A stretch of 64,000 nt of DNA, taken from Pseudoduganella lutea (GTDB taxonomy: Bacteria; Pseudomonadota; Gammaproteobacteria; Burkholderiales; Burkholderiaceae_D). The stretch is from NCBI RefSeq assembly GCF_004209755.1, contig NZ_CP035913.1, positions 1,922,001 to 1,986,000 on the forward strand, read 5' to 3'. The translations under genes were made by a program, and so were the position numbers. How positions within the stretch are numbered: the stretch's first letter is position 1; every line of letters begins with the position of its first letter. The notes beneath the pieces are model-generated. The model saw only the letters and a list, made by a program, of their open reading frames with translations. It ran no database searches and had not been told where the DNA came from. Of this stretch, positions 26,868 through 38,331 are shown in pieces.

Positions 26868-28256
26868 TCAAGCTTTGTAGTTCACCAGTTTGCCCGGTAC
26901 GCCGCTGATCGCGCCCGCGCCCATCGTCAGGACCACGTCGCCGTCCCGTACCAGGTTCATGATCGTTTCCGGCACCTCGGCGATGGTTTCGACGAAGACC
27001 GGCTCGGTCTTGCCGCGAGCGCGGATCGCGCGCACCAGCGAGCGGCCGTCGGCGCCCACGATCGGCGCCTCGCCGGCCGGATAGACTTCCACCAGCAGCA
27101 GCAGGTCCACCACCGACAGCACGCGGGCGAAGTCCTCGAACAGGTCGCGGGTGCGGGTATAGCGGTGCGGCTGGAACGCGAGCACCAGGCGGCGGCCCGG
27201 ATACGCGGCGCGGGCGGCGGCCAGTGTCACTTCCGTTTCCACCGGGTGATGGCCGAAATCGTCGACCAGCGTGAAGGTGCCGCCGCCCGGAATGGCGACG
27301 TCGCCGTATTTCGTGAAGCGGCGGCCCACGCCCGCGAAGCCCGCCAGGCCGGCTTGCGTGGCGCTGTCCTCGACGCCGATTTCACGCGCGATGGCAACGG
27401 CCGAGCAGGCGTTCTGCACGTTGTGCATGCCCGGCTGGTTCAGCACCACGTCCAGGTCGGGGAAGCCTTCCTGCAGTACCGTGAAATGCATCTGCGTGCC
27501 GACCGCGCGGGCGTTCACGGCGCGCACTTCGGCGTCTTCCGCGAAACCATACGTGGTGACGGGCTTGGTCACCTGGGGCAGGATGCTGCGCACGTGCGGG
27601 TCGTCGATGCACAGCATGGCGCGCCCGTAGAACGGCAGCCGGTGCGTGAAGTGCACGAACGCCTGTTTCAGCTTTTCGAAATCGTGCTCGTAAGTTTCCA
27701 TGTGGTCGGCATCGATGTTCGTGATCACCTCGATCATCGGCGCCAGGTTCAGGAACGAAGCATCCGATTCGTCCGCCTCGGCCACCAGGTACTCGCCGGA
27801 ACCCAGCTTGGCATTGGCGCCCGCCGCGGTGAGCCGGCCGCCGATCACGAACGTGGGGTCCAGGCCGCCCTGGTACAGCACGGAGGCGACCAGCGACGTG
27901 GTCGTGGTCTTGCCGTGCGTGCCGGCGATGGCGATGCCGCGTTTCAGGCGCATCAGCTCGCCCAGCATCACGGCGCGCGGCACGATCGGGATCTTTTTCG
28001 CGCGGGCCGCCACCACTTCCGGATTATCCGCCGCGACGGCGGTGGAGGTGACCACCGCATCGGCGGCGCCGATGTATTCGGCCGCATGGCCCTGGAATAC
28101 CTGTGCGCCCATGTCGGCCAGGCGCTGCGTGACGGCATTACTGCCCAGGTCCGAGCCGCTGACGTTGTAGCCGAGCGTGACCAGCACCTCGGCGATGCCG
28201 CTCATGCCGCTGCCGCCGATGCCGACGAAGTGAATGTTCTTGACCTTGTGTTGCAT
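26868..28256 (-). CDS. murC: UDP-N-acetylmuramate--L-alanine ligase
   Basis: A 462-residue Mur ligase adding the first amino acid of the peptide stem. It starts with the nucleotide fold [17 protein letters not shown], has the ATP loop [10 protein letters not shown] (about 114-123), and DDFGHHPVE in the C-terminal domain. It is separated from murG by 60 bases with short AT-rich repeats, one of the few non-overlapping junctions of the cluster. Confidence 0.97.
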   Translation of the reverse strand: MQHKVKNIHFVGIGGSGMSGIAEVLVTLGYNVSGSDLGSNAVTQRLADMGAQVFQGHAAEYIGAADAVVTSTAVAADNPEVVAARAKKIPIVPRAVMLGELMRLKRGIAIAGTHGKTTTTSLVASVLYQGGLDPTFVIGGRLTAAGANAKLGSGEYLVAEADESDASFLNLAPMIEVITNIDADHMETYEHDFEKLKQAFVHFTHRLPFYGRAMLCIDDPHVRSILPQVTKPVTTYGFAEDAEVRAVNARAVGTQMHFTVLQEGFPDLDVVLNQPGMHNVQNACSAVAIAREIGVEDSATQAGLAGFAGVGRRFTKYGDVAIPGGGTFTLVDDFGHHPVETEVTLAAARAAYPGRRLVLAFQPHRYTRTRDLFEDFARVLSVVDLLLLVEVYPAGEAPIVGADGRSLVRAIRARGKTEPVFVETIAEVPETIMNLVRDGDVVLTMGAGAISGVPGKLVNYKA

Positions 28257-28284
28257 GTTTGCGTTCTTCTCTGCCCGTTGTGCG

Positions 28285-28313
28285 CGTTATTGCCGTTATT
28301 GCCGGTTATTACC
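28285..28313. repeat. Three AT-rich 9-mer repeats in the murG-murC gap
   Basis: CGTTATTGC occurs twice in a row (28285-28293, 28294-28302), followed by the variant CGGTTATTACC (28303-28313). The composition differs from the flanking high-GC genes. A related set lies between mraY and murD (32131-32160). The role is unknown. Confidence 0.55.
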
Positions 28314-28316
28314 AAT

Positions 28317-29384
28317 TCATGCCAGTTGTTCGAGTACGTTCGCGATCGCGTCGTTCGCATCGCGCTTGCCCACGGCCCGCGCCGCCACGGCCATGCCGCG
28401 GCAGGCGTTGCGCGTGAGCGTTTGCAGCAGTGCCGCCAGGCCCTGCGCGGTCAGTTCCGTTTGCGGCAGGTGGATCGCCGCATTCTGCTTCTGCATCCAT
28501 TGCGCGTTGTCGCGCTGGTGGCTGGTCGTCGACGCCACGAGCGGCACGAGCACGCTGGCCACGCCGGCCGCCGTCAGTTCGGAAACCGTGATGGCGCCCG
28601 CGCGGCAGATCACCACGTCGGCCTGCGCATACGCGCTGGCCATGTCGTCGATGAAGTCGACCACGCTGGCCTGCACGCCGGCCTGCGCATAACCGGCGCG
28701 CAGCGCATCGATATTCTTCTTGCCCGACTGGTGCGTCACCAGCGGTCGTTCGGCTTCCGGCAGCAACGCCAGCGCGGCCGGCAGCGCATCGTTCAGCGCC
28801 TTCGCGCCCAGGCTGCCCCCGACGACGAGGATGCGCAGCGGGCCTTCGCGGCCGGCGAAACGCTGCTCGGGCGCCGGCAGGTCGAGGATTTCCTTGCGCA
28901 CCGGGTTGCCCGTGACGACGGCCTTGCCGGCGGCGCGGCCGAAGTCGGCCGGGAAACCGAAGCACACCTTCGACGCCACTGGTGCCAGCGTCCTGTTCGA
29001 CAGCAGCAATGCCGCATCGGCGTTGACGAGCACCAGCGGCACGTTGCGCAGCTTGCTCATCATCCCGCCGGGCACCGTCACGTAGCCGCCCATGCCCAGC
29101 ACGGCATCGGGCTTGCGGCGGCCAATGATGCCGTAGCAATCCCAAAAAGCCTTCAGCATCTTCAGTGCGCCGGACACCGTATGGCCCAGGCCCTTGCCGC
29201 GCATGCCGGAAAAATGGATCACGTCCATCATCACGCCGGCCTTCGGTACCAGGTCACCTTCCATGCCGTGCGATGTGCCCAGCCACGTGACTTCCCAGCC
29301 GCGCTCGCGCATCGTGCGCGCGATCGCCAGGCCGGGAAAAATGTGGCCGCCGGTGCCGGCCGCCATGATCACGAGTTTCTTCAT
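28317..29384 (-). CDS. murG: Lipid II synthase MurG (GlcNAc transferase)
   Basis: A 355-residue GT28 glycosyltransferase that adds N-acetylglucosamine to lipid I on the inner face of the membrane. The N-terminal glycine loop [16 protein letters not shown] and the C-terminal [20 protein letters not shown] with the UDP-binding site are present. Its start overlaps the ftsW stop by 4 nt, so the two genes are coupled. Confidence 0.97.
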   Translation of the reverse strand: MKKLVIMAAGTGGHIFPGLAIARTMRERGWEVTWLGTSHGMEGDLVPKAGVMMDVIHFSGMRGKGLGHTVSGALKMLKAFWDCYGIIGRRKPDAVLGMGGYVTVPGGMMSKLRNVPLVLVNADAALLLSNRTLAPVASKVCFGFPADFGRAAGKAVVTGNPVRKEILDLPAPEQRFAGREGPLRILVVGGSLGAKALNDALPAALALLPEAERPLVTHQSGKKNIDALRAGYAQAGVQASVVDFIDDMASAYAQADVVICRAGAITVSELTAAGVASVLVPLVASTTSHQRDNAQWMQKQNAAIHLPQTELTAQGLAALLQTLTRNACRGMAVAARAVGKRDANDAIANVLEQLA

Positions 29385-30592
29385 ACTCGCCCGCCCCGCA
29401 TCAGCACGCGGTTTTCATAGTCGATGCGCAGCAGGATCGCCAGGCCGAGACAGTTGACGAGCACGCCGGTGCCGCCGTAGCTCATCAGCGGCAACGTCAG
29501 TCCCTTGGTGGGCAGCAACCCCAAATTGACTCCCATATTGATGAATGTCTGGATACCGACCCAGATACCGATGCCCTTGGCGACCAGGCCGGCGAAGGTC
29601 TGGTCGATGGCGATCGCCTGGCGGCCGATCTCGAAAGCGCGTTTAACGATCCAGTAGAACATTCCGATGACAACGAGCACGCCGATCAGCCCCAATTCCT
29701 CGCCGATCACGGCCAGCAGGAAGTCGGTATGCGCTTCGGGCAGGTAGTGCAGCTTTTCCACGCTGCCGCCGAGACCCACGCCGAAGATCTCGCCGCGGCC
29801 GAAGGCGATCAGCGAGTGCGTCAGCTGGTAGGCCTTGTTCAGCGCGTTTTCTTCTTCCCACGGATTCAGGTACGCAAAGAAGCGGTCGCGCCGGAACTTC
29901 GACAGTGCGATGATCGACACGAAGACCGTGACCAGCATGCCGGCGATGCCGCCGAACCAGATTGCGTTCACGCCGCCCAGGAACAGGATGCCCATGGCGA
30001 TGCAGACGATCACGCCGAACGCACCCAGGTCGGGTTCGAGCAGCAGCAGCAGGCCCACGACGCTGACCGCGATCGCCATGGGCAGGAAGCCCTTGGTCAG
30101 CTTGTGCATGTATTCCTGCTTGCGCACCGTGTAGTCGGCCGCGTACAGCACGATGAACAGCTTCATCAGCTCCGAAGGCTGCAGGTTGTAGATCTTCAGC
30201 GACAGCCAGCGCCGCCCGCCATTGACCACCACGCCAATGCCGGGGATCAGCACGAGCACCAGCAGGAACAGCGTGCCGATGAACAGGTATGGCGCCCAGC
30301 GCTGCCATGTGGCGACCGGGATGCGGAACGCCACCAGCGCCATCACGGCGGAAATTCCGATGAACGTGGCTTGCCGCGTCAGGAAATAGGAACTCGAGTA
30401 GGCCGCGTATTTGCGCGAATCGGGCAAGGCAATCGACGCCGAGTACACCATCACCATGCCGAGCAGCAGCAGCAGGATGATCACCCACAGCAGCGGCTTG
30501 TCGTACTCCATCATGCGCGACTGGCGCGAGCGGATATCGATCGGCGTGACCGATCCCCCGCCGGAGAACTTGAATGGCAGCTGGAAGGCCAT
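29381..30592 (-). CDS. ftsW: Septal peptidoglycan glycosyltransferase FtsW
   Basis: A 403-residue SEDS-family membrane protein with about ten helices, polymerising glycan strands at the septum together with FtsI. Signature segments are [41 protein letters not shown] and the C-terminal basic tail. The start at 30592 shares one base with the murD stop (TGATG). Confidence 0.96.
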   Translation of the reverse strand: MAFQLPFKFSGGGSVTPIDIRSRQSRMMEYDKPLLWVIILLLLLGMVMVYSASIALPDSRKYAAYSSSYFLTRQATFIGISAVMALVAFRIPVATWQRWAPYLFIGTLFLLVLVLIPGIGVVVNGGRRWLSLKIYNLQPSELMKLFIVLYAADYTVRKQEYMHKLTKGFLPMAIAVSVVGLLLLLEPDLGAFGVIVCIAMGILFLGGVNAIWFGGIAGMLVTVFVSIIALSKFRRDRFFAYLNPWEEENALNKAYQLTHSLIAFGRGEIFGVGLGGSVEKLHYLPEAHTDFLLAVIGEELGLIGVLVVIGMFYWIVKRAFEIGRQAIAIDQTFAGLVAKGIGIWVGIQTFINMGVNLGLLPTKGLTLPLMSYGGTGVLVNCLGLAILLRIDYENRVLMRGGRV

Positions 30593-32121
30593 CAGATCTC
30601 CTGTCCCGCATCGAGCGCGATGCCGCGCACGGTGTCGATGAACACTTGCGCGCGGTGCGCATAGTTCTTGAACATGTCCAGGCTGGCGCAGGCGGGCGAC
30701 AGCAGCACGGCGTCACCGGCATGGGCCAGCGCGGCGGCGCGCTGCGTTGCTTCTTCCAGCGTCGCAAAGTCTTCCAGCGGCACGTTCGTGTCGGCCAGTG
30801 CGGCGCGGATGGCCGGCGCATCGCGGCCGATCAGCACCACGGCGCGCACGTAGCGCGATACCGGGCCGGCCAGCGGATCGAATGCCTGGCCCTTGCCGTC
30901 GCCGCCGGCGACCAGCACGATGCGCTGGCTGTCGCCGCCGAAGCTCTTGCCCAGGCCGTCGATGGCGGCCACGGTGGCCCCCACATTGGTGCCCTTGCTG
31001 TCGTCGTAGAATTCGACGCCATTGATGGCGGCCACCAGTTCCACGCGGTGCGGCTGGCCCTTGTAGTCGCGCAGGCCGTGCAGCAGCGGCGCGAACGGCA
31101 GCCCGATCGCCCGGCACAGCGCCAGCGCGGCCAGCGCGTTGGTTGCGTTGTGCGTGCCGCGAATCTGCAGCGCATCGGCCGGCATCAGTTTTTTCACCTG
31201 GGTCTCGACCGCGGGCACCGGTTCGTTCTTGCGGCGCTTCTTTGCCGGCTCGGCATCGTCCGTCGGCTCGGCCGTGGCCAGCCACCACACTCCCCGCTCG
31301 TTGACGAGGCCGAAGCTGTGCAGGCCCTCGGGTTCGCCGGTGCCGAAGGTGGCAGTTGAATTAGCACCATTGGTACCGGCCGGGGCCGCCATGCGCATTG
31401 TCCAGGCATCGTCGCGGTTCAGCACGCGCACGGTGTGCTCGCCGAAGATGCGCGCCTTGTCCGCGGCATAGGCTTCCATGGTACCGTGCCAGTCCAGGTG
31501 ATCCTGCGTCAGGTTCAGCACCGTGGCGGCATCGGCCTGCAGCGAGTACGTGGTGTGCAGCTGGAAGCTGGACAGTTCCAGCACCCAGGCCTGTGGCAGC
31601 GAATGTTCCAGCTGCGCGTTGTCCATCGCCTCGCGCAGCACGTCCAGCGCGGCGGGGCTGATGTTGCCGGCCACCTTCACCGATAGGCCGGCGCGTTCGC
31701 ACAACTGGCCGGTCAGGGTGGTGACGGTGGTCTTGCCATTGGTGCCGGTGATCGCGATGACCTTCGGCGCATAGGCGCGATCGGTCTTCAGCCAGGCCAG
31801 CGCCTGGGCGAAGAGTTCGATCTCGCCCCAGACAGGGATGTTCCTTTCCTGCGCGGCAGGCAGGATCTGGGACAGTTCGCGGTTCGGCGCAAGGCCGGGG
31901 CTGACGGCGACGAAATCCACGCCGTCGAGCAGCGCTGCATTGAACGGACCGGAGATGAACTGCGTGCCCGGCACCGCTTCGCGCAACGCCGGCAGGCGTT
32001 CCGGCACGGCGCGCGTATCCGCCACGCGCAGCAGCGCGCCGCAGCGGGCGAGCCACTGCGCCATGGCCAGGCCCGATTCGCCAAGGCCCAGCACCAGCGC
32101 GATTTTGCCGTTATAGATCAT
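30592..32121 (-). CDS. murD: UDP-N-acetylmuramoyl-L-alanine--D-glutamate ligase
   Basis: A 509-residue Mur ligase adding D-glutamate. The ATP loop [21 protein letters not shown] and the C-terminal [11 protein letters not shown] are intact. It is longer than E. coli MurD (438) because of an inserted hydrophilic stretch around 270-320 (with [14 protein letters not shown]) in the central domain; similar insertions are common in betaproteobacteria. It lies between mraY and ftsW. Confidence 0.95.
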   Translation of the reverse strand: MIYNGKIALVLGLGESGLAMAQWLARCGALLRVADTRAVPERLPALREAVPGTQFISGPFNAALLDGVDFVAVSPGLAPNRELSQILPAAQERNIPVWGEIELFAQALAWLKTDRAYAPKVIAITGTNGKTTVTTLTGQLCERAGLSVKVAGNISPAALDVLREAMDNAQLEHSLPQAWVLELSSFQLHTTYSLQADAATVLNLTQDHLDWHGTMEAYAADKARIFGEHTVRVLNRDDAWTMRMAAPAGTNGANSTATFGTGEPEGLHSFGLVNERGVWWLATAEPTDDAEPAKKRRKNEPVPAVETQVKKLMPADALQIRGTHNATNALAALALCRAIGLPFAPLLHGLRDYKGQPHRVELVAAINGVEFYDDSKGTNVGATVAAIDGLGKSFGGDSQRIVLVAGGDGKGQAFDPLAGPVSRYVRAVVLIGRDAPAIRAALADTNVPLEDFATLEEATQRAAALAHAGDAVLLSPACASLDMFKNYAHRAQVFIDTVRGIALDAGQEI

Positions 32122-32130
32122 CTGTGTTTA

Positions 32131-32160
32131 CCGTTGTTTGCCGTTAATACCGTTATTACC
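32131..32160. repeat. AT-rich 9-mer repeats at the mraY-murD junction
   Basis: CCGTTGTTTG, CCGTTAATA and CCGTTATTA follow each other directly and overlap the last codons of mraY. They share the CCGTTATT core with the murG-murC gap. Confidence 0.5.
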
Positions 32161-33325
32161 GCAGCTTCAGGGTGGACAGGCCCACCAGCACCAGCATCAT
32201 CGTCACGATCCAGAAGCGCACCACGACCTGCGTTTCCTTCCAGCCCTTCTGTTCGAAATGGTGGTGCAGCGGCGCCATCAGGAAGACGCGACGGCCCTGG
32301 CCGTAGCGCTTCTTGGTGTACTTGAACCAGCCCACCTGGATGATCACGGAAACGGTTTCGGCGACGAAGATGCCGCCCATGATGAACAGCACGATTTCCT
32401 GGCGCACGATGACGGCGATGGTACCCAGCGCGCCGCCCAGCGCGAGCGCGCCCACGTCGCCCATGAATACTTGCGCGGGGTGCGTGTTATACCAGAGGAA
32501 GGCCAGGCCGGCGCCGGCCATCGCGCCCACGAAGATGATCAATTCGCCGGCACCGGGAATGTGCGGGATGAACAGGTATTTCGAGTACGTGGCGCTGCCG
32601 GTGAGATACGCGAACAGGCCGAGCGCGGAACCGACCATCACGGTCGGCATGATCGCCAGGCCGTCCAGGCCATCGGTGAAGTTGACGGCATTCGACGAAC
32701 CCACGATCACGCAATAGGTCAGCGCGATGAAGCCCCACACGCCCAGCGGGTAGCTGATCGTCTTGAAGAATGGCACGATCAGGTCGGCCTTCGGCGGCAG
32801 GTCCATCGAGAAGCCCGACTGTACCCACTGGAAGAACAGCTTGAACACTTCGGCCGGCGTGGGCGCCGACACGGAAAAGGCCAGGTACAGCGCGGCGGCC
32901 ACGCCCACCAGCGACTGCCAGAAGTATTTTTCGGCCGAGCGCATGCCTTCCGGATCCTGGTTGACCACCTTGCGATAGTCGTCCACCCAGCCCACGGCGC
33001 CGAAGCCCAGCGTGACGACGATCACCGGCCAGATCAGCCGGTTCGACCAGTCGCACCACAGCAGGGTGGAAACACCGATCGCGATCAGGATGAGGACACC
33101 GCCCATCGTGGGCGTGCCATGCTTTTTCAGGTGCGTTTGCGGGCCGTCGGTACGTACGGCCTGGCCATATTTCATGGCGGTGAGCTTGCGGATGACGGCG
33201 GGACCGGCGACGAGGCCGATCACCAGCGCCGTGATCGTGGCGAACACGGCGCGGAATGTGATGAAGGTAAAGACGCGGAATGCGCCGATATCGTCCTGCA
33301 GGTACTGTGCGAGCCAAAGCAGCAT
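32156..33325 (-). CDS. mraY: Phospho-N-acetylmuramoyl-pentapeptide transferase
   Basis: A 389-residue polytopic membrane enzyme making lipid I from UDP-MurNAc-pentapeptide and undecaprenyl phosphate. Characteristic segments are [13 protein letters not shown], the Asp pair in [24 protein letters not shown] and [15 protein letters not shown]. The length is normal for betaproteobacteria. It starts two bases upstream of the murF stop region and is probably coupled to it. Confidence 0.98.
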   Translation of the reverse strand: MLLWLAQYLQDDIGAFRVFTFITFRAVFATITALVIGLVAGPAVIRKLTAMKYGQAVRTDGPQTHLKKHGTPTMGGVLILIAIGVSTLLWCDWSNRLIWPVIVVTLGFGAVGWVDDYRKVVNQDPEGMRSAEKYFWQSLVGVAAALYLAFSVSAPTPAEVFKLFFQWVQSGFSMDLPPKADLIVPFFKTISYPLGVWGFIALTYCVIVGSSNAVNFTDGLDGLAIMPTVMVGSALGLFAYLTGSATYSKYLFIPHIPGAGELIIFVGAMAGAGLAFLWYNTHPAQVFMGDVGALALGGALGTIAVIVRQEIVLFIMGGIFVAETVSVIIQVGWFKYTKKRYGQGRRVFLMAPLHHHFEQKGWKETQVVVRFWIVTMMLVLVGLSTLKLR

Positions 33326-33327
33326 GA

Positions 33328-34740
33328 TCAGTGGTTTTCCTTGTTAGCTTGTTGCGATCCAATCAAATGCTGCACGACCCGCTCCATCTTCATGAAACGG
33401 GAGCCCTTGATCAACACCGTGGTGTCCGGCGTCACTGCCGCGTCGACTGCCGCGAGCAATGCGTCGAACTGTTCGAAATGACGGACGTTTGCAAAACCTG
33501 AACCTGCACCTGCATCCTGCATGTGCCGGGCCAGCGTTCCCGTCACGAGCACCTGTTCGATGCCCTTCTGTGCCGCGTAGGCGGCGATCTCTTCGTGGAA
33601 TTCCTTCCCCTTGGTACCCACTTCGCCCATGTCGCCCAGCACCAGCACGCGCGGCGCCGGGCTGCCGGCCAGCACGTCGATCGCGGCGCGCACGGAATCC
33701 GGGTTTGCGTTGTAGGTATCGTCGATGACGACGGCGCCGTTGGCGGCCTGCTTGCGCTGCAGCCGGCCGCTGACCGGTGCGAAGCTTTCCAGCCCCGCCT
33801 TGACGTGGTCGAACGAAATACCGGCTGCGGCCGTGCAGGCGATGGCGGCCAGCGCGTTGCGCACGTTGTGCTCGCCGGCTGCCTGCAGGGCGATATAGAA
33901 CTGGACCAGCTCACCATCGCTGCAGCGGATCGACACGAACATCTGGTTGCCGAAGTCCGCCGGGCGGAACGTGCAGCTCACGTCGGCTTCCTTGGTCAGG
34001 CCGAAGGTGATCGTGCGGCGGCTGCCGGCGAGCTCGCGCCAGACTGGCGTGAATTCGTCGTGCGACGGGAACACCGCCGTACCGTCGCCCGGCAGCGCGG
34101 CCAGCACGGAACCGTTTTCGCGCGCCACGGCTTCCACCGTGTGCATGAATTCCTGGTGTTCGCGCTGGGCGTTGTTCACCAGTGCGATGGTCGGCGCGGC
34201 GATCTTCGCCAGCCGACCGATTTCGCCCGGATGGTTCATGCCCAGTTCGACCACGGCCGAGGAATGGTGCGAGGCGAGCCGGAACAGCGTGAGCGGCACG
34301 CCGATCTCGTTATTCAGGTTGCCGCGCGTTGCCAGGCGGTCTTCCTCGCCATGGGCGGCAGCCAGGATGGCGGCGATCATTTCCTTGACGGTCGTCTTGC
34401 CGTTGCTGCCCGTGACGCCGATGAGCGGCAGGTCGAACTGGCTGCGCCACCAGTGGGCAATCCGGCCCAGTGCAACCAGGGTATCGGGCACCAGGATGAC
34501 GGAAAGCGTGGCCGGCGGCGTCCACCCTTCGGGCAGTTTCTCGACGACGACGGCGGCCGCGTTGCGCGCCACCTGCGGCAGGAAATCATGGGCGTCGAAA
34601 TGCTCGCCGCGCAGCGCCACGAACAGGGCGCCCGGCGCCACGGTGCGGCTGTCCGTCGACACGCCATCGAAAGCGACGGGCGCTCCCGACAGGCGCGCGT
34701 CGCCCAGCGCGCCCAGGATCTGGTCCAGCGTTGCGCGCAT
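33328..34740 (-). CDS. murF: UDP-MurNAc-tripeptide--D-alanyl-D-alanine ligase
   Basis: A 470-residue Mur ligase that adds the D-Ala-D-Ala dipeptide made by DdlB. The N-terminal domain has [17 protein letters not shown], then the ATP loop [14 protein letters not shown] (about 110-123), NNEIGVPLT and [10 protein letters not shown] in the C-terminal domain. Its start overlaps the murE stop by one base (TGATG). Confidence 0.97.
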   Translation of the reverse strand: MRATLDQILGALGDARLSGAPVAFDGVSTDSRTVAPGALFVALRGEHFDAHDFLPQVARNAAAVVVEKLPEGWTPPATLSVILVPDTLVALGRIAHWWRSQFDLPLIGVTGSNGKTTVKEMIAAILAAAHGEEDRLATRGNLNNEIGVPLTLFRLASHHSSAVVELGMNHPGEIGRLAKIAAPTIALVNNAQREHQEFMHTVEAVARENGSVLAALPGDGTAVFPSHDEFTPVWRELAGSRRTITFGLTKEADVSCTFRPADFGNQMFVSIRCSDGELVQFYIALQAAGEHNVRNALAAIACTAAAGISFDHVKAGLESFAPVSGRLQRKQAANGAVVIDDTYNANPDSVRAAIDVLAGSPAPRVLVLGDMGEVGTKGKEFHEEIAAYAAQKGIEQVLVTGTLARHMQDAGAGSGFANVRHFEQFDALLAAVDAAVTPDTTVLIKGSRFMKMERVVQHLIGSQQANKENH

Positions 34741-36284
34741 CAGTTTGGCCTCATCATCGTCAGTCGGGCAGTCAGCGCCAGTTGGGCGTGATCGGCATCG
34801 GAGAACGGCAATTTCTTGCCCTTGATTTCCTGGTACGGTTCATGGCCCTTGCCGGCCACCAGGATCACGTCGTTCCTTCCCGCGTGCTTGACGGCGGAGA
34901 GGATGGCGGCGGCGCGGTCTTCGATCGCCTGCGCCGGGCGGCTGGCATCCATGCCGGCAAAGATCTGCGCGATGATCGCATGCGGATCTTCACTGCGCGG
35001 GTTGTCGCTGGTAACGAGCACGTGATCCGCCGCCTGCGCGATGCGGCCCATCTGCGGGCGCTTGCCCGGATCGCGGTCGCCGCCGCAGCCGAACACGCAC
35101 CACAGCTGGCCGCCGCGATCGGTGGCCACGGGGCGCAGCGCCTCGAGCGTTTTTTCCAGCGCGTCGGGCGTGTGCGCGTAGTCGATGACGACCATCGGCG
35201 CATCGTTGCCGCCCACGAGCTGCATGCGCCCCGGGGCCGGCGTCAATGCCTCGATCGCGTCGACGGCCGCGCGCAGCGGCATGCCTTTCGCCAGCAGCGC
35301 ACCCAGCACACCCAGCGCATTGCTGACGTTGAACGCGCCGACCAGCTTTGTCTTCACCTGCGCGCTGCCTTGGGGCGACTCGAGGTGGAACTCGGTGCCG
35401 GCGCTGCGGCTCCTGACCTGGCTGGCCCGCAGGATCGATACACCCTCCAGCCCGGCCATGTCGAGTTCGTTCTTCAGCGTGTAGCCGATCACCTGGCCAC
35501 CTTTTACCCGCGCTGCCATGCGCAAGCCGGCCGGATCGTCCAGGTTGATCACGGCCGCCTTCAGGCCCGGCCAGGCGAACAGCTTTTCCTTGGCCGCGGC
35601 ATAGGCTTCCATCGAACCATGGAAATCCAGGTGGTCGCGCGTGAGGTTCGTGAACAGCGCCACGTCGAAATGCATGCCCGCCACGCGGCCCTGTTCGAGC
35701 CCGATCGACGAGACTTCGATGGCCAGCGAGCGCGCGCCGGCGGCGCGGCATTCTTCCAGCGTGCGGGCCAGCAGCACCTGGTCCGGCGTCGTGTAGCCGG
35801 TGGCCGTGAACTCGGGTTCGGTGCGGCCGCCATGGAACAGGCCCACGCCCAGCGTGCCGATCACTGCGGCCGTTTCGCCGGCGCGCGACAGGGCGCTGCC
35901 AAGCCATACGGCCGACGATGTCTTGCCGTTCGTGCCCGTGATGCCGACCGTGAACATGCCTTCGTCCGGCATCCCATATACGGCGTGGGCGATCGGCCCC
36001 GCCACGTTCTTCAGGTCCGGCACCGGCAGGCTCGCCACCTGCCACTCCGGTTTCCACGCGAAGCCTGCCGGGTCGTACACCACGGCCGCGGCGCCCTGCC
36101 CGATTGCGCGTTCTATATAGGCGCGGCCATCGCCGGCGTCGCCCGCGCTGTTGTTCGGGTAGGCAAAGAAGGTATCACCGGACTCGATGCGGCGCGAGTC
36201 CGATGCCAGCTGCCCATTCGGCGCGGCTTGCTTGATCCAGCCGGCGATCTGGTTGATGTCGTCGTTATTGTTCATGTTCGTCAT
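34740..36284 (-). CDS. murE: UDP-MurNAc-dipeptide--meso-diaminopimelate ligase
   Basis: A 514-residue Mur ligase. The ATP loop is [13 protein letters not shown], and the amino-acid selectivity motif reads DNPR, which signals meso-diaminopimelate rather than lysine, as in Gram-negative cell walls. The start at 36284 shares one base with the ftsI stop (TAATG). The short polar N-terminus (MTNMNNNDD) is unremarkable. Confidence 0.97.
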   Translation of the reverse strand: MTNMNNNDDINQIAGWIKQAAPNGQLASDSRRIESGDTFFAYPNNSAGDAGDGRAYIERAIGQGAAAVVYDPAGFAWKPEWQVASLPVPDLKNVAGPIAHAVYGMPDEGMFTVGITGTNGKTSSAVWLGSALSRAGETAAVIGTLGVGLFHGGRTEPEFTATGYTTPDQVLLARTLEECRAAGARSLAIEVSSIGLEQGRVAGMHFDVALFTNLTRDHLDFHGSMEAYAAAKEKLFAWPGLKAAVINLDDPAGLRMAARVKGGQVIGYTLKNELDMAGLEGVSILRASQVRSRSAGTEFHLESPQGSAQVKTKLVGAFNVSNALGVLGALLAKGMPLRAAVDAIEALTPAPGRMQLVGGNDAPMVVIDYAHTPDALEKTLEALRPVATDRGGQLWCVFGCGGDRDPGKRPQMGRIAQAADHVLVTSDNPRSEDPHAIIAQIFAGMDASRPAQAIEDRAAAILSAVKHAGRNDVILVAGKGHEPYQEIKGKKLPFSDADHAQLALTARLTMMRPN

Positions 36285-38062
36285 TACATGGCCTCCCCTT
36301 CGTTACCCGTCGGGGCCACGATTTCCGTCACGGTGGAATCGGGAGGCACGTTCATGGCGCGCAGCGCGTTCTCTGCGACTTTTGCAAAAGTGGGAGCGGC
36401 CACCTGGCCGCCGAAACGGCCGCCCTGGGTGGGCTCGTCGATCATCACCGCGATCACGAACCGCGGTGCCGACAGGGGCACGATGCCCACGAAGGAACCG
36501 ATGTACTTGCGCGGGATCGGGTAGCGGCCGTTCTCCACCTTGTAGGCGGTGCCGGTCTTGCCGCCCACGCGGTAGCCCGGAACCTGGGCCTGCTTGGCGG
36601 TGCCGTCCTTGCCGGTGACCACCATCTCCAGCATCTCGCGCATCTGGCGCGCGGTCTGCGACTTGATGATCTGCTGGCCCTGCGGCAGGTCATGGCTTTT
36701 CTCGAACGTGAGCGGGATCGTATCGCCATCGCGGGCGAACATCAGGTAGGAACGGGCCAGCTGGATCAGCGATACGGAAATGCCGTTACCGTAGCTCATC
36801 GTGGCCTGCTCGATCGGCCGCCAGTTTTTATATGGGCGCACGCGGCCCGCGACGGCGCCGGGGAAACCCCATTTCGGCTGCTGGCCGAAACCGACCTTGG
36901 TAAACATTTCCCACATGTCCTGCGCCGGCATCGACAGTGCGATCTTCGAGGTGCCGATGTTCGACGACATTTCGACGACCTGCTGCACGTTGATCACGTG
37001 GTGCGCCTTGGTGTCGCTGATCGTGCGGTCCTTGATCGTGAGGCGGCCGTTGCCGGTATCGATGTGCGTATACGGCGTGACGATGCCCTTGTCCAGCGCC
37101 AGCGCCACGGTGATCGGCTTCAGGGTGGAACCCGGTTCGAACGAGTCGGTCATCACGCGGTTGCGCAGCTGCGCGCCGGTGAGCTTGCGGCGGTCGTTCG
37201 GGTCGTAGCTGGGGTAGTTGGCCAGCGCCAGCACTTCGCCCGTGTGCACGTCCAGCACCACGGCGGCGCCGGCCTTGGCGGCGAACTTCTCGACGGCGGC
37301 CTTCAGCTGGGTAAAGGCGATGTACTGGATCTTGGAGTCGACCGACAGCACCAGGTCCTTGCCGTCATGCGGCTCGTGCTTGGCGCCGATGTCCTCGACG
37401 ATGTGGCCAAGGCGGTCCTTGATCACGCGGCGCGAGCCGGTCTGGCCCACCAGCGTTTTCTGGTGCGCCAGCTCCATCGATTCCTGGCCCACGTCTTCCA
37501 CGTTGGTGAAGCCCACCACGTGCGTCATCACTTCGCCCTGCGGGTAGAAGCGCTTGTATTCCTTGCGCGTGTCGATGCCGTCGATCTTCAGTTGTGCGAT
37601 CTGGTCCGCCACGTCCTGCTCGACCTGCCGTTTCAGGTACACGAAGTTGCGATCGGAATCGAGTTTCTTGCGCAGCTCGGCCTCGCTCATGTCGAGCAGC
37701 CTGGCCAGCGCGCGGATTTTCTCGGGCGGCGCCTGCAGCACGTCATCCGGGATCGCCCAGATGGCTTTCACGGGAATCGACGATGCCAGCACCTGGCCGT
37801 TGCGGTCCATGATCTTGCCGCGCGTGGCAGGCAGTTCGATCGTGCGCGCATAACGGATTTCGCCCTGCTTCTGCAGGAACTGCGTGGACAGGCCCTGCAG
37901 CCAGACCGCGCGCACGGCCAGCGCCGCGAACGCGGCGAACAGTACGAACAGCACGACGCGCGAACGCCAGGTGGGCAGCCGCACCGCGAGCACGGGGCTT
38001 TTCGTGAACGACACGCCCTTCGAGGCGGCAACGCGGGAGCTTGCGGGATTCGGACGGCTCAT
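36284..38062 (-). CDS. ftsI: Septal transpeptidase PBP3 (FtsI)
   Basis: A 592-residue class B penicillin-binding protein that cross-links septal peptidoglycan. One membrane anchor (about 33-53) precedes the pedestal domain and the transpeptidase domain with SxxK (in EPGSTLKP), SxN (SSN) and KTG (GKTGTAYK). The start at 38062 overlaps the ftsL stop by 4 nt; the longer upstream frame is the antisense-rich shadow of ftsL and was rejected. Confidence 0.96.
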   Translation of the reverse strand: MSRPNPASSRVAASKGVSFTKSPVLAVRLPTWRSRVVLFVLFAAFAALAVRAVWLQGLSTQFLQKQGEIRYARTIELPATRGKIMDRNGQVLASSIPVKAIWAIPDDVLQAPPEKIRALARLLDMSEAELRKKLDSDRNFVYLKRQVEQDVADQIAQLKIDGIDTRKEYKRFYPQGEVMTHVVGFTNVEDVGQESMELAHQKTLVGQTGSRRVIKDRLGHIVEDIGAKHEPHDGKDLVLSVDSKIQYIAFTQLKAAVEKFAAKAGAAVVLDVHTGEVLALANYPSYDPNDRRKLTGAQLRNRVMTDSFEPGSTLKPITVALALDKGIVTPYTHIDTGNGRLTIKDRTISDTKAHHVINVQQVVEMSSNIGTSKIALSMPAQDMWEMFTKVGFGQQPKWGFPGAVAGRVRPYKNWRPIEQATMSYGNGISVSLIQLARSYLMFARDGDTIPLTFEKSHDLPQGQQIIKSQTARQMREMLEMVVTGKDGTAKQAQVPGYRVGGKTGTAYKVENGRYPIPRKYIGSFVGIVPLSAPRFVIAVMIDEPTQGGRFGGQVAAPTFAKVAENALRAMNVPPDSTVTEIVAPTGNEGEAM

Positions 38063-38331
38063 TCTTCGCCCTCCGTCAGGTATTGGGTACGCGCCGGCGT
38101 CAGCTGGGTCATGCCCAGGTCGCCGTGCGCGATTTCTTCGATGCGGGCATGCTTGCCCAGCGTGGACTGGTCCAGTTGCAGCTGCGCCCATTCGATGTCG
38201 AGCTGGCGCGCCTTGGCTTGCGCGCGCTCCAGTTCGATGAACAGGTGGCGGGCCTGGTATTGCGCGTTGACGAGCGACAGCGCGCAGCCCACCAGCAGCG
38301 CGGCCAGTACGGCGCTGAGCTTGCCGGTCAT
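38059..38331 (-). CDS. ftsL: Cell division protein FtsL
   Basis: A 90-residue bitopic protein: a short cytoplasmic start, one membrane helix (about 5-24) and a periplasmic coiled-coil with heptad-like leucines ([20 protein letters not shown]). It forms the FtsQLB complex that activates FtsWI. It overlaps both neighbours by 4 nt. Confidence 0.93.
   Translation of the reverse strand: MTGKLSAVLAALLVGCALSLVNAQYQARHLFIELERAQAKARQLDIEWAQLQLDQSTLGKHARIEEIAHGDLGMTQLTPARTQYLTEGEE

Noticed and set aside
26583..29420. 945-residue plus-strand frame across murC and murG
   Set aside because: It crosses several real genes, has shadow-like composition and no domain.
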